Positions 47,181-57,689 of a stretch of DNA of 64,000 bases are shown piece after piece. The notes beneath the pieces were generated by a model, which searched no databases, was not told the origin of the DNA, and worked only from the letters and a program-made list of their open reading frames with translations. Each line of letters begins with the position of its first letter. Position 1 is the first letter of the stretch. A program made the position numbers and the translations under genes. Source of the stretch: Boesenbergia rotunda (taxonomy: Eukaryota > Streptophyta > Magnoliopsida > Zingiberales > Zingiberaceae); assembly GCA_024364735.1 (NCBI GenBank), contig JAGFNQ010004757.1, forward strand, positions 312,421 through 376,420, in the 5' to 3' direction.

Positions 47181-49236
47181 TGTAACGCCCCAAAATTTCC
47201 ATTTTTAGTTCATAAAGTCCTTGAAAGTAGTTAGAAATGGTCTAGAAATATTCTAGATATTTTTAGGGATTTTTAGAATATTTTTATGGAATTTTCCGAG
47301 TCCGTTTAGTATTTTTAGAAAAAGAAAAATAAAAGAAAAAGGGGAAAAACCACTTAAGGGCAGCCGGTGGTTCGAACCCGCGACCACCGCGAGAACAGCA
47401 CAAGCGCCCAACCGGCTGGGCTAGGGGTATCAAGCACAGAAACGGATGGAGAGAAGGGTATTTAAGCGATAGTTAGGTTGATCCGACCCTTAAGTATAAA
47501 TAGCCAATTAAAGAGAGAAGTTTTATTTCTCTCCTCTCCAAACCCTCACGCCGACTCCCTCTCCTCTCTTGGGCGACGCCGACCAACATCAAGGCCAAGG
47601 AGGGCCGGCCGAGACCCTTCTCCAAGGGATAATCCTATATTCGGGATCCCCGCGACGAGAGGAACGCGTAGGCGTAAAGAATTCTCCGAGATCTCAAGTT
47701 TCTTCCGAGTCCTATACGTTAATCTTGGTTGTAAGTCCAAGATATTAAGGTAAGTACTGCTCACCTGCAGTAAGAGGCGGTTTTTCCGCGAGAATTTCCT
47801 TTAAAAGTTTTAAAAAGAGCTATTTCCTTTTTGTTTAAGTTTTTGCATGTTATCTTAGTTCATTAATTGTTGTATGCTTATGTATAAGTTTATTCATGTA
47901 CCCTATATGAGTTTAGGGTCTAAGAAAGCTATGAGAAAAGAAAAGAGAAGATAAAGATAAGAAAAGAAAAGGCCAAGGCCTTAAGAAATCCCCAAAAGTC
48001 AAGACTTAGGGATTTTAGCACGCAAGGTGCTCCAGAAAATGCCAAGGCATTTACAGATAAGAAAGAAAAGTAAGAAAAGCTATTTTATTTTCTAAGGCCA
48101 GTACCCGGCGTCCAAGGGCGTCGTTAAAGAAATCCAGGTGTCCAATTCCAAGGTCTTGGTCCTGGTAGACCAAGGTCTGCTCTATTAGGATTGGCGGCTC
48201 GCTACCCCAACCTTTTAGGGAACGCGCATCAGATGGTACTTACGTCTTCAGTGGATCCAAGTGATTAGTATTTTCAAGTATATGCTTTAGCAAAGTTTTC
48301 TAAAGTTTCAGAAAGTTTTCAAAAGTTAAAGAATAGCAAAAGTTTCAAGTTGAGCCAAGAAAAGTAAATTGAGATTATTTATTGCTTGAGGATGCATGTT
48401 TTGAGCTATACATGTTCGTAGTTTTCTTTCAAGCATATTAGTATCTCATATGATGTTCAGTTTGATCTAGAAGCATGTTTGCATATTTCGAGTTTTTGTG
48501 AGCTAGATAGTACTTACTAAGCTTTTCGCTTATAGATGCATTTCCTCTTACTGCAGGTAAAGGTAAAGGCAAGCAATTCTGAAGGAAGGCGACAAGGCGG
48601 TGCTGAGTGACGTGTGTGTGGTGGCTGACCTTGGAGAGGTCCTTGGGACAAGAGGAATAAAAGACTCCAAACCCATTTGGTTATAGAGTCTTAGTTTAAG
48701 TTAGATTATATAGAATTTATCTAAGTATTTGAGTTATAGATATTTTGCATTCATGTTCCATAATGCTTAGTAATATTATAGAACCTTGCGTGATGACTTT
48801 AAATGGCTAGCAATACTTGTAAAGTTGCATTTATTTTCTCCACGAATTTTTAGAGAAAGGAAGTGTGCCATCGCATCATGCATGACCATTAAAGTTAGGA
48901 TGTCATTCGTAGATGGGTTGTATAAAGTTCCGCATTTTAGTTCTGCATTTTTAGTCGCGCATTGGAGGACGACACAGGCTGGCCGTGCCATCCAGCACGG
49001 GCGCACGGCCGTGCTCCCTCGAGGCACGGGCGTGCTCTTAGGAGGAATTATAGGCACGGGCGTGCTCTTCAGCACGCCCTGGGCGTGCCGTCCACTGGCG
49101 AATCTCGGGTGACCCGCACGGGCGTGTCAGTCAACACGCCCTGGGCGTGTTCTCCCCTGTCCAGAGATAGCAGGATTTGCCAAGTAGTAGAGAAAGTAAC
49201 GGTCCGTCTAAAGGTAGGAGAAGGCGGGTCGCTACA
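47181..49236 (+). mobile_element. Solo Tekay-like LTR inside element E pol
   Basis: The 2056-bp segment starts TGTAACGCCCC and ends GTCGCTACA, flanked by GTACT (47176-47180 and 49237-49241). It is homologous to the LTRs of element C but more diverged, except for the block at 48093-48264. TATAAATA lies at 47495-47502. A ~200-bp GC-rich insertion (about 48965-49175) is absent from element C. Confidence 0.93.
48965..49175. repeat. GC-rich CACGGGCGTG block in the solo LTR
   Basis: It contains four or more copies of GGCACGGGCGTGCTC-like sequence and ACACGCCCTGGGCGTG; each is near-palindromic. The rest of the LTR is much less GC-rich. Confidence 0.8.
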
Positions 49237-49350
49237 GTACTTAAACATATAGACTCAAAATCTAACTTAGCTGATATATTCACAAAACCCTTACCTGAGT
49301 CTGAGTTCAGCTCACTAAGAAGGCAGTTAGGATTGTGTTCTATAGAATAG

Positions 49351-50732
49351 ATTAATTCTAATTTTGATTTTCTGCTTTATTTAATTTAAAAATCAGTTTC
49401 TAAAAGAATTTTGAAAAATTGTTGTTTTTAAAATCAGTTTTTTTTTAAATCTTTTCCAACTTAGTTTTATTTCAAAACTACCCCCTTTCAAAACTAGGGC
49501 TTTTTCGCAAATGGACTTAGCCTATGTCCTAACCCTAGAAATGCATGCACCTATAGATTTAGAAGCCAGCATCTCACAAGCACTTTAGGGTACTTTTGAT
49601 TGATAACCTAGAAAGGGTTGAGATGCTTAGGTCTTTGTCATAATTCAAGATGCTTTAAGTCAGTGCATCTGCAGTAAATGGGGCACTAAATACAACTTAC
49701 ACAGCAATCAAGTTAAGTGTCAAGTTTAAAAATCTAACTTGAACAGAAACACTTAACTTGACTAACCCTAGCAAAAACTACTGCTTATAACAGTTAGTGA
49801 GTAGCTAATTGGGTTAGACAGGTCCCTACAAAAGAAAATCAACTGATTTGTTTTAAGTCTTATCATGAATTGGCTCAGTACAGCAAAATCATGCAAATAT
49901 TTTTCCTTTATGAAAGTTATTCCTTTTATGCAATTTAATTTCTGCTATATTTATCTGTTTTTGATATATGGCAAAGGGGGAGAGATAAGAAAGGGAGAGA
50001 ATTTAAAATTTTCTATTTAAAATGGTTTTTTTTGTTATTTTTGTCTCTCAAAATTTTTTTTGTTATTTTTGTCTCTCAAAATTTTAAAATCTATCCTTTA
50101 TTCAAAAAGTATTTAATTAAGCTTTTCAAAAATTCTGTAAGTACTTAAGCTTTTCAAAATTTTCAAAGTACTTAAGCTTTTCAAAATTTTCAAAGTACTC
50201 AAGCTTTTCAAAATTTTCAAAGTACTTAAGCTTTTCAAAATTTTTCAAATTTTCAAAGTACTTAAGCTTTTCAAAATTTTACTAAGTACTTAAGCTTTTT
50301 CAAATTTTCAAAATTTTACTAAGTACTTAAGCTTTTTCAAATTTTTAAAATTTTACTAAGTACTTAAGCTTTTTCAAATTTTCAAAATTTTATTAAGTAC
50401 TTAAGCTTTTTCAAATTTTCAAAAATTCCTAAGTACTTAAAACTGAAGTTTTTCAAACTCAAAGTACTTAAAATGTTCAAATTTTACCAAGCACTTTAAA
50501 ACTTAAGTTTTCAAAACTTTTGAATACCTTAAACTTAAGGCGTCAAAATTTTCAGTACTCAAAACTTAAGTTTTTCAAAACTCTTCTTAAAGTTTTTTGA
50601 CTTAAATCTATTCTCAAAAACCCCACGAATTTTTGAAAAATCTAGGGGGAGACTCCTTCCAGGGGAGGGAACAAACGGTAATTTTTATGCTTTGATTAAA
50701 CTTAACTTTTTGAACCAGGGTTGCCATAAATC
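49351..50732 (+). other. Non-coding 3' region of element E
   Basis: It lies between pol and the polypurine tract, where some SIRE elements carry an envelope-like frame. None is visible here. It is AT-rich, with a minisatellite at 50100-50440. Confidence 0.6.
50100..50440 (+). repeat. TACTTAAGCTTTTCAAAATTTTC minisatellite
   Basis: About ten units of 27-38 bp, differing by added TTTTCAAA blocks, are found just before the polypurine tract region of element E; decayed copies continue to about 50580. Confidence 0.85.
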
Positions 50733-50746
50733 AAAAAGGGGGAGAT
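50733..50746 (+). other. Polypurine tract of element E
   Basis: AAAAAGGGGGAGAT directly precedes the 3' LTR start at 50747. Confidence 0.88.
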
Positions 50747-52108
50747 TGTTGGTGCAGAAAGCACCCAAGTCGAACCTGAGTTTTGATAATGGCAATAGGG
50801 CTCAAAAGTTAAGTCTTACTTGTTATCTAACAAGTTACTCTAGTGTGCAGGTTAAAAAGTCCTAGCGAAGGACTACTAGGCACTGGCAAAGGAATGCTAG
50901 GGTACAAAGCCCTAGCGAAGGACTGCTAGGCACTGGCGAAGGAATGCCAGGGTACAAAGCCCTAGCGAAGGACTGCTAGGCACTAGCGAAGGAATGCCAG
51001 GGTACAAAGCCCTAGCGAAGGATTGCTAGGCACCAGGCGAAGGACAGCTTGGGACTAAACCCTAGCGAAGGACTGCTAGGCATCGGGCGAAGGACAGCTC
51101 GGTATCCAAGACCTGGCAAAGGACCGCTTGGCAAAAGTCCAACCAAAGGAGCGGTTGGCATCAGGTACATTCTCCCGAGAGGAGTAGGTGAGGACGCGTT
51201 CCCCGTCGAGAGGGAATAGTAGGCGTCGGTTCGACCTAGGGCTCCATTTTGGAGGCTCAAAGTCTGAACCAAGACAGCTAAGGTTGCATAAACTAACACA
51301 TTATTATTATTTTATGTTGTTTTGGACTAACCCTGGATGCAGGACCAAAGGAACGAGTGTCTGCAGCTCAGAGAGCCTCAAAGGAGTGAGGCAGTGGCTG
51401 AGTAGGGCGCCCAGAGTGTCCTGGGCGCCCCCGCTGCTCCCGGGCGCCCCCAGCGCTCCGGGCGCCCCCAATAGCAAACCATCGAAGCAGAAGCCAGCGA
51501 AGCCAAGGGATAAGGTTTGACCCGGTCAACCCGGGCGCCCCCAGCGTCCCGGGCACCCCGGTCAAGATCTGATCCCGAGTTTGAAGGGATCAGAAGCTGA
51601 CCGAGACCGAGACGGATCGAGTGACACGTGGGGTGGGGGGGCGCCCCCGACGTTCCGGGCGCCCCCAGGGCCTATAAAAGGGCCCTCGACCCCAGGCTTC
51701 AGAACAACACATCTTCCAACGCTGTAACGTTCTTCTGCTCCTGCGCTTCGCTCCAGAAACCTTCTAACTCGACACGAAAGCGCCGACGACGTCCCTCTAC
51801 TCCGAGAAACATCCCATATCGGACGTCGGTAACGAAGGACTAATTTTTTATTTCCGTTATACTACTACTGTACTAGAACTGTAATCCTTTGTAAGAATCT
51901 TTGCGCGATTATAGAATTGCCCTCAGTAAACGGTCAACGACCGTGGGCCTTGGAGTAGGAGTCGACCCAGGCTCCGAACCAAGTAAAATCGATCGTGTCT
52001 CTATGTGATTGTGTTTTCTTAATTTCCGCTGCGTATTTGCTCTAAGTTTTTCCGAAAAACGTTAACGATATTCACCCCCCCCCCTCTATCGTCTCTCTCG
52101 GTCCAACA
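50747..52108 (+). repeat. 3' LTR of element E
   Basis: The 1362-bp LTR is very similar to 40041-41476 but lacks a ~73-bp GC-rich segment between GGGCGCC repeats. It ends GTCCAACA at 52108. Confidence 0.95.
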
Positions 52109-52113
52109 TTGTT

Positions 52114-52697
52114 CACATCACTTGTCGAATTTTAATGGAAGCCGCGAGACTCTTAGGGTCCCTCTCCCACTTAGTAATTTATCTCGAGGAATTTTTTAAC
52201 ACTACCACACAACCAAGCACATAACCAATAACATGAAAATAAAATAAAGAAAATCTTAGATTTTCCAACTTTCATGACCCTTGGTCTCTTATGCACTCCA
52301 GTCGTGTCGTCACTTCATCTGCTCCTCCCTTCCTTCTGTGCATGCTACCTTGAGGGATCTCCGAGCCGAAATGAATATTTTATTATTTACATCATTGATC
52401 CTATACTCCCCGAAGGAGTGTACATGAAATCTAGATCAATTGTAAATAAAAAACTCGGCTAACCATGTGCCATATTTAATTACAAAAATTAAATACCTAG
52501 CCTCGTCAACCCCGAGGATTAATTAATTACAAAACTTTGCAAATCATTCACACACCATATATTTGGCCATGAAGTTGGAATCTCGTGCCTGCAACACAAA
52601 GATAGCCTACACACATCCACACATCATCCAGCAAAATAAAATGTGTGAAAAATGTAAAAATTAACCAATCTTAAACACACAAAGCCGGAAACCTCAA
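52114..52697 (-). other. Leader of element D (LTR side)
   Basis: This non-coding sequence lies between the D primer site and the insertion point of element E. I see no gene in it. Confidence 0.65.
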
Positions 52698-52708
52698 CTC
52701 TGATACCA
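52698..52708 (-). other. Primer-binding site (tRNA-iMet) of element D
   Basis: On the minus strand it reads TGGTATCAGAG, two bases after the LTR end CCCTACA (52711). Confidence 0.88.
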
Positions 52709-52710
52709 AT

Positions 52711-54206
52711 TGTAGGGTATGGCTTGGCAGATTTCCTTAGCGAATACCTGGTCGATCCGAGAGACCTCTCCATATCTACGGATTAAAAATTAATCCGAAT
52801 GGAGACCCGTCTCCCATCAACCGTCTTGTGCCGTATCGAACGATTCAAATTACAACTTAGCCAATTACCAAAATCGGCCTTGTAATTTGCTCGACCGTTC
52901 GATCGCGGAAAAGGCGACGAGTTGATCGCCGACATTTGTGTTTATGGTCGGGGTCCAGTTAATAAATTATTCATCATGATTCGGAATCAAAATAATAAAT
53001 TAACAAACATAGAATGACGAGACGAACAAGATACACACATAATTGACATAAGGGTAAACAAAGGAGCATGGAAAGAGTTATACCTTTCCGATCACCTCAC
53101 GATCTTCTACCTTATGTCCCTCCCTTCGTGGACGTCGTGTGGGCGACGATCTACCGTGAACCGAGATCACCAAAGCTTCTAATTCCTTCCTTCTTCCTTC
53201 TTCTTCCCTCGCCAACAAACCCTAGCCACTAGGGTTGCCGCCGACGCCCCTCCCTCTCCAACCGAGTGCCGTCGACCACCTCCCTTCCCAAGGGAGATTC
53301 GGCCACAAGGTATCTAGGAGAGGGACTGAAAGGAAGATGAAGAAGTAGTATAGGAAGAAAAAGAACTCTGCCTCTTCCTTCTACTTGCACCCGCCGACCT
53401 TCTTCCCTTGCACACGCACGCCGTTGGCCACCTTGCTTCAAGGTGGCGCCGACATTCCTTCCTGAGTCTCCTGCTGAGTCCTCCAAGGGAGAAGAAGAGA
53501 GAAGGATCAAAAGGGAGGAAGAAAAGATGAGTTTCCTTCCCCTTTGTCACCTTGCGCCACCCGTCTTTTTCCCTTGCCGCCGGCTGCCCTAGGAGAGAGA
53601 AGTGAGGGAGAGAAAAGCCAAGGGTTTTGGAATTTGATCAAGCCTTGGTATCATAATCTCTTAGGGTATTTATAGTGCTAAGGTAGGGACCAAGAGGAGG
53701 AGTTGGATCTTAACCCACTAATGGATCTAAACCCGATCCATTAATTAAGATTCATTCCACTAAAGGATCTTAATTGAATTTCTCACCAACCCCCATTTTT
53801 TCATATGGGCTCCACATATTACGAGTCATCCATCCCCCCGTGTTTAAGATCTCGAATGCCCATTAATTAATTAAATTACTGAGAATTTAAATTAATTAAC
53901 TTCTGGATCCTTGATTAGTACCACTCAACCTTTTCATCGTGCCGGATCAAATCCAGCTACAGGGTTTAGAACGATGAACCTTTTGAGCTCATCAAGGGGG
54001 CATCATCATCCCGACTAATCAAGACACGGATTCCGTCAATAATCAATGACACATCATATTATTAATATTATCTCCCAACTTACCAGGCCTATCGATCTAA
54101 CAGAATAGATCTCGCCCATTGGTAAATTAAAGAAATAATAATTAATAATATATGCCCGTTATTATTTCGGGATAAAGGGATCATACTCCATAATATAAAC
54201 TGAGCT
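52711..54206 (-). mobile_element. 5' LTR of element D, truncated
   Basis: It follows the 3' LTR (33785 onwards) closely for about 1.5 kb, then homology stops near 54206 in CATAATATAAACTGAG. About 360 bp at its 5' end are missing, replaced by element F sequence. Confidence 0.85.
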
Positions 54207-56259
54207 CCTTGGTAACCATTTCAGTCGTGTCATGGTTTCAAATACAATTTAAGTATCGAATTCCTCTAAACTAATGTAGCATAGAGTAACTCGAGTAGTC
54301 TCCCAACGAATGTAGTTGGTACAAGATAAATTTCAGGATCATATTTTATTGCTTTTGGATTTTTGATATCAAACTGGGGTTTAGGATTTGAACGTTAATA
54401 CTACGAAAAGAAATGACAAAGCAGGTATGAAATCTAGCCTAATTAAGGAAAGACAGTGCAGGTAATGAAATCTAATTTAGCCTGACTACAATTGCGATAA
54501 AGAAAAGAACAATTTGAAATTAAGCATTGACAAAACTAAACATGGAATAAAACCTACAGCATTAAAGAAATCTAACCCAACATAGCTTACTTGCATGTAA
54601 TTGAAGACGTAAAACCTAAGCAATAGGAAGAGCAACACAAAACATGAGTTAAGCAACTAGGAACATCACAATTGAGAAAAATTATTCTAACAGGCATTTG
54701 ACCAAACACCTCATATGCATGATTGAAATTGATTCAAGCAAGTGCAATTTAAATTGGGGAAGATACATCAATTACAAGCATTCAACATCTATCATAAACA
54801 TTCGTCAATTAAGAACAATCAACATTCGAATTTAATTGAACATCCAATTGAAACATGCAATTAAGAGGAAAACTGCTGCTAAATGGTTCTGCCGATACTA
54901 ATGAATAAGAAACTACTGATGCTATGAAGAACGGCTAGAAATGAAACTGTGAAAGGAAATCTATTTGATTCTAAATCTGCTGTGACGTAGAAGAACGGTG
55001 AAGGAGAACTCTGCTGGGAAATAAATCTGCTGGGAAGAGATTAAGCTGCTGGAATTAAAACTACTGCTCGGCCTAAATCTGAAGAACGGCTGTGAAGAAA
55101 TTTCTACAAAGAAAATTGAACGAATTGCTGTAAAGACAAAAAAATGAAAGAATTGCAGTAAGAAATTGATCGCCAGCTGCGGAGGAAGTGGATGATCGTT
55201 TTCTCGCCGAACCCCGAAAGAGAAAGTTGCGGTGAAGGAGATGATCGACTAGGGCTCGAACCCCGGGCCCTAGCTCGTGCGATGGCGGAAGGATGAAGGT
55301 GGATGGCGCTCCGACCTACTAGGATTCGGAACCCCCTAGCACTAGCTTCGTGCAATGGCCGGTGGCGATGGGTGGAAGATGGAGTCGCCTGTGTGTGATC
55401 CCCCTTTGCCGATCGATGCCCTAGCTCTCTGCGCGATCCCGTTTTTGTGTGTGTCCAATTGGTTCGGTCCAGATGAGTTCAGTCTAGCTCGAGTTCAATC
55501 AGCAAATGAGTTCGATCAGCCTCAGCTCACTTAACCAGGCTCAGCCTTTGGTTCAGTCCAACAGTTAGGTTCAGCAGTTGGTGCAGCCTCAGTTAACCCA
55601 ACTCAGCCCAGAGCTCAGCCAAGCCAGCAGTTAGGTTCAATCAGCCAAGCCATATGATGATGGAAGCTACAGACGGCTGAGATTAATTTGGCTTCATCCA
55701 ACGGTCAAATCTCTTCAGATCTGAACCAAACACCACAGATCTCAATCAATGGTCCTGATCTACCTGTCCACAGTTCGGATTAGCCAGATCAGTGGCGGAT
55801 GGTCCAGATCTTCTCTTTTCTTGAATGGATGGTCTAGAACATCTTGAGCTTGATCCAATGGTCAGATCGCTTCTGATTTGACTGAAATTTTCAGATCTTG
55901 ATCTCTGGTCATGATTGATTCTATCTTGAACTCAGATTGACCAGAAGTTGACCGATGGCTCAGATCTAGTCGTTCTCTGGAATGGACGGCTCCTAATAAT
56001 CCGATGCTTGATCCCTTTAATCTGGATCCAATGCTGACTCAAGTCTAACCTGATTTGATCTAGGTCCATGATCAATTGAAGCCTACAAAATAATATTCAA
56101 ATTTAGTGTCAAAAATATCCCAAATATACAATGATTAGAATTAAAAGCCAAAATGAAGGGAATACATGAAACCTAATAAAATTGTAAACTTAAGCATATA
56201 AAATGTGGATGAAACATGGATTTTAGAGCCAAAAATAATCAACAAAATGATGGTTATCA
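54207..56259 (-). mobile_element. Element F: first LTR (F1)
   Basis: Read on the minus strand it begins TGATAACCATC at 56259, directly after the purine tract TGTGGGGGAGTTT. It is similar in layout to the LTR at 60251-62583 (TTGATT..TTTTGG start, then repeated GATGGTCYAGATC-like motifs, then a GA-rich part) but diverged to a degree that rules out a recent LTR pair. The left edge is uncertain (54199-54207). Short frames on either strand inside it look accidental. Confidence 0.6.
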
Positions 56260-56274
56260 AACTCCCCCACACTT
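56260..56274 (-). other. Polypurine tract of element F
   Basis: On the minus strand AAGTGTGGGGGAGTT lies next to LTR F1. The same tract is found at 62584-62597 next to LTR F2, and a related G-rich tract at about 57182-57195. Confidence 0.7.
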
Positions 56275-57689
56275 ATTCTTGCACGTCTCGGGCAAGTAAA
56301 CAAAACTAAAAGAAAACAACATATCTCCCAAACATTACATCCCCTATTAATACTTTAAGAAATAATAAAAGAAAGTTACTTAGGATCATCAAGTCTCAAG
56401 AATCCATGTATTTATGGTTCCAAATCTCACATAAGTCAAAAACATGGTAATTTCATCAACTTGAATAAACTAAGCATGACAAAAACCTCACAAGATGGAT
56501 ATATGCACTGATGCTCACAAAAATGACAAATATGGAAGTGGAGTTCTCTCAAAGCATTCATGACATTGCACTACCATATGCTTGCTTATCTTCTACTTCT
56601 CCACTACTATAACATAAGTACACAAATCAAGAGGGATTTTCAATAAATAATAATGAAACCAAGTGCTACAAGAAAACAAGAATGGTAGATAACAAAGAAG
56701 ATCATAGAGAGCATGAAAGAAGATCAAAGAGAATATGAGAGCATTGGAGGTAATTAACATGATGTATACAATCAAACAATAGGCCAAAATAAATAACTCA
56801 ATCAAACCTCCAACACTCAAAATTCTCCTTGCACATTCTCAATACAATACACAACAACAACTTACACACTTCTAAAAATGCATGCATATGTATCAACAAC
56901 TTCACTCTTGAGATTCTCTAATAAAGATATCAAATGAGTACACATCAAGAAAATATTTCTTTTTGTTCATCACTAACAAAATCTCGAATGCTTGAGGATT
57001 TTTTTTTTCACATAGGGAGATTTTTTTTTATTCTTTTCTCTTTTTTTTCACTTTTTTTTCATCTTTATTATTTTTTTCTATCTCTCTTTCTTTTCTTTTT
57101 TTTCACAAAGAGAGATTTTCTTTTTTTTTTCACAAAGAGAGATTTTTTTTTCACACAAGCATTCGTCCATACACACTTGTCTCCCCCCCCTACACTTAAA
57201 ACTTGCCCGTCTCGGGCAATGTAGTAAAGCATGATAACATCTAAAACTCACAATAATAGAGGTTGATAATAGAGAAATAACAATGTAACTCATCATGCAA
57301 TCACCCCATGCTCTCATCACATGCTCAAAGGATGAATAAGCTAATAAAGATATGGCAGTGGGAATGTAATGACAATGAAAAGATCTGACAACGGAAAGAC
57401 AAGGAAATATGAAAGCAATAGGTGAAATGCTCAGTAATAACAACAACAAAGGAGAGGGAAAACTAAGAGTTCAACAAGAAGGGTTGCCTCCATCATATTC
57501 ATGTAAGCTTATGCTATTATAATTTCAAAAAGAATCAAAGCAAGTTCTAGAGTGTCAAATATCACAAATGCTATCACACATAAGAGGATTAAGGATAGGC
57601 ATGGCAATATCCTCACTAGGTGAACAATAAAATGTCATGCTTAATTCAACAAGATAGAGTTCATCACCACAACAAATGACTAAATGCAA
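56275..57689 (-). other. Non-coding 3' internal region of element F
   Basis: There is no convincing frame. It includes long T runs (57000-57160) with two CACAAAGAGAGATTTT repeats, and a second purine-rich tract near 57185 next to CCCGTCTCGGGCAA, which repeats the CACGTCTCGGGCAA found beside the first tract at about 56280. Confidence 0.5.

Larger units (their letters stand above)
44162..49350 (+). pseudogene. Copia element E pol: PR, IN, RT, RNase H (two frameshifts, split by solo LTR)
   Basis: Protease has WMLDSGCSRHMTG. Pre-integrase has LWHRRLGHTNLRTIS, and the integrase finger ends in CESCNQGKQTK. Integrase core: HLDLFD, VIVDDYSRF, LRSDHGGEF and NGIVERRNRTLQEAA. There are two one-base insertions, near 44830 (extra C in TTTCACCTGG) and near 45025 (extra C in a run of C). 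RT follows, with KWVFRNKLNDQGE, QMDEKSAFLNG and YVDDIIFGST. RNase H has GYSDSNYAGCKLDRKSTSG, STTEAEYIALGE, the DNISSI motif and RTKHIEVKHHF. The frame enters the solo LTR at 47181 and resumes at 49237 (VLKHIDSKSNLADIFTKPLP), ending at TAG 49348-49350. Removing the LTR with one GTACT restores the frame. Confidence 0.93.
40041..52108 (+). mobile_element. SIRE/Maximus-like copia element E, complete but broken
   Basis: The 12,068-bp element is flanked by TTGTT (40036-40040 and 52109-52113). It has two LTRs (40041-41476 and 50747-52108), a tRNA-iMet primer site, gag, pol, a long non-coding 3' region and a polypurine tract. A solo Tekay-like LTR sits near the end of pol. Gag type, the coiled-coil C-terminal gag extension and the long gag-to-pol gap suit the SIRE lineage. 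Confidence 0.95.
33785..54206 (-). mobile_element. Copia element D (Tork/Angela-like), split by element E
   Basis: In minus-strand order: 5' LTR (about 54206-52711, its first ~360 bp missing), tRNA-iMet primer site, leader, insertion of element E (40041-52108), rest of the leader, gag, pol, polypurine tract (35637-35652) and 3' LTR (35636-33785). Gag-pol is full length but carries several stops and frameshifts. No right-hand target duplication can be seen because the 5' LTR is cut at 54206. Confidence 0.88.
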
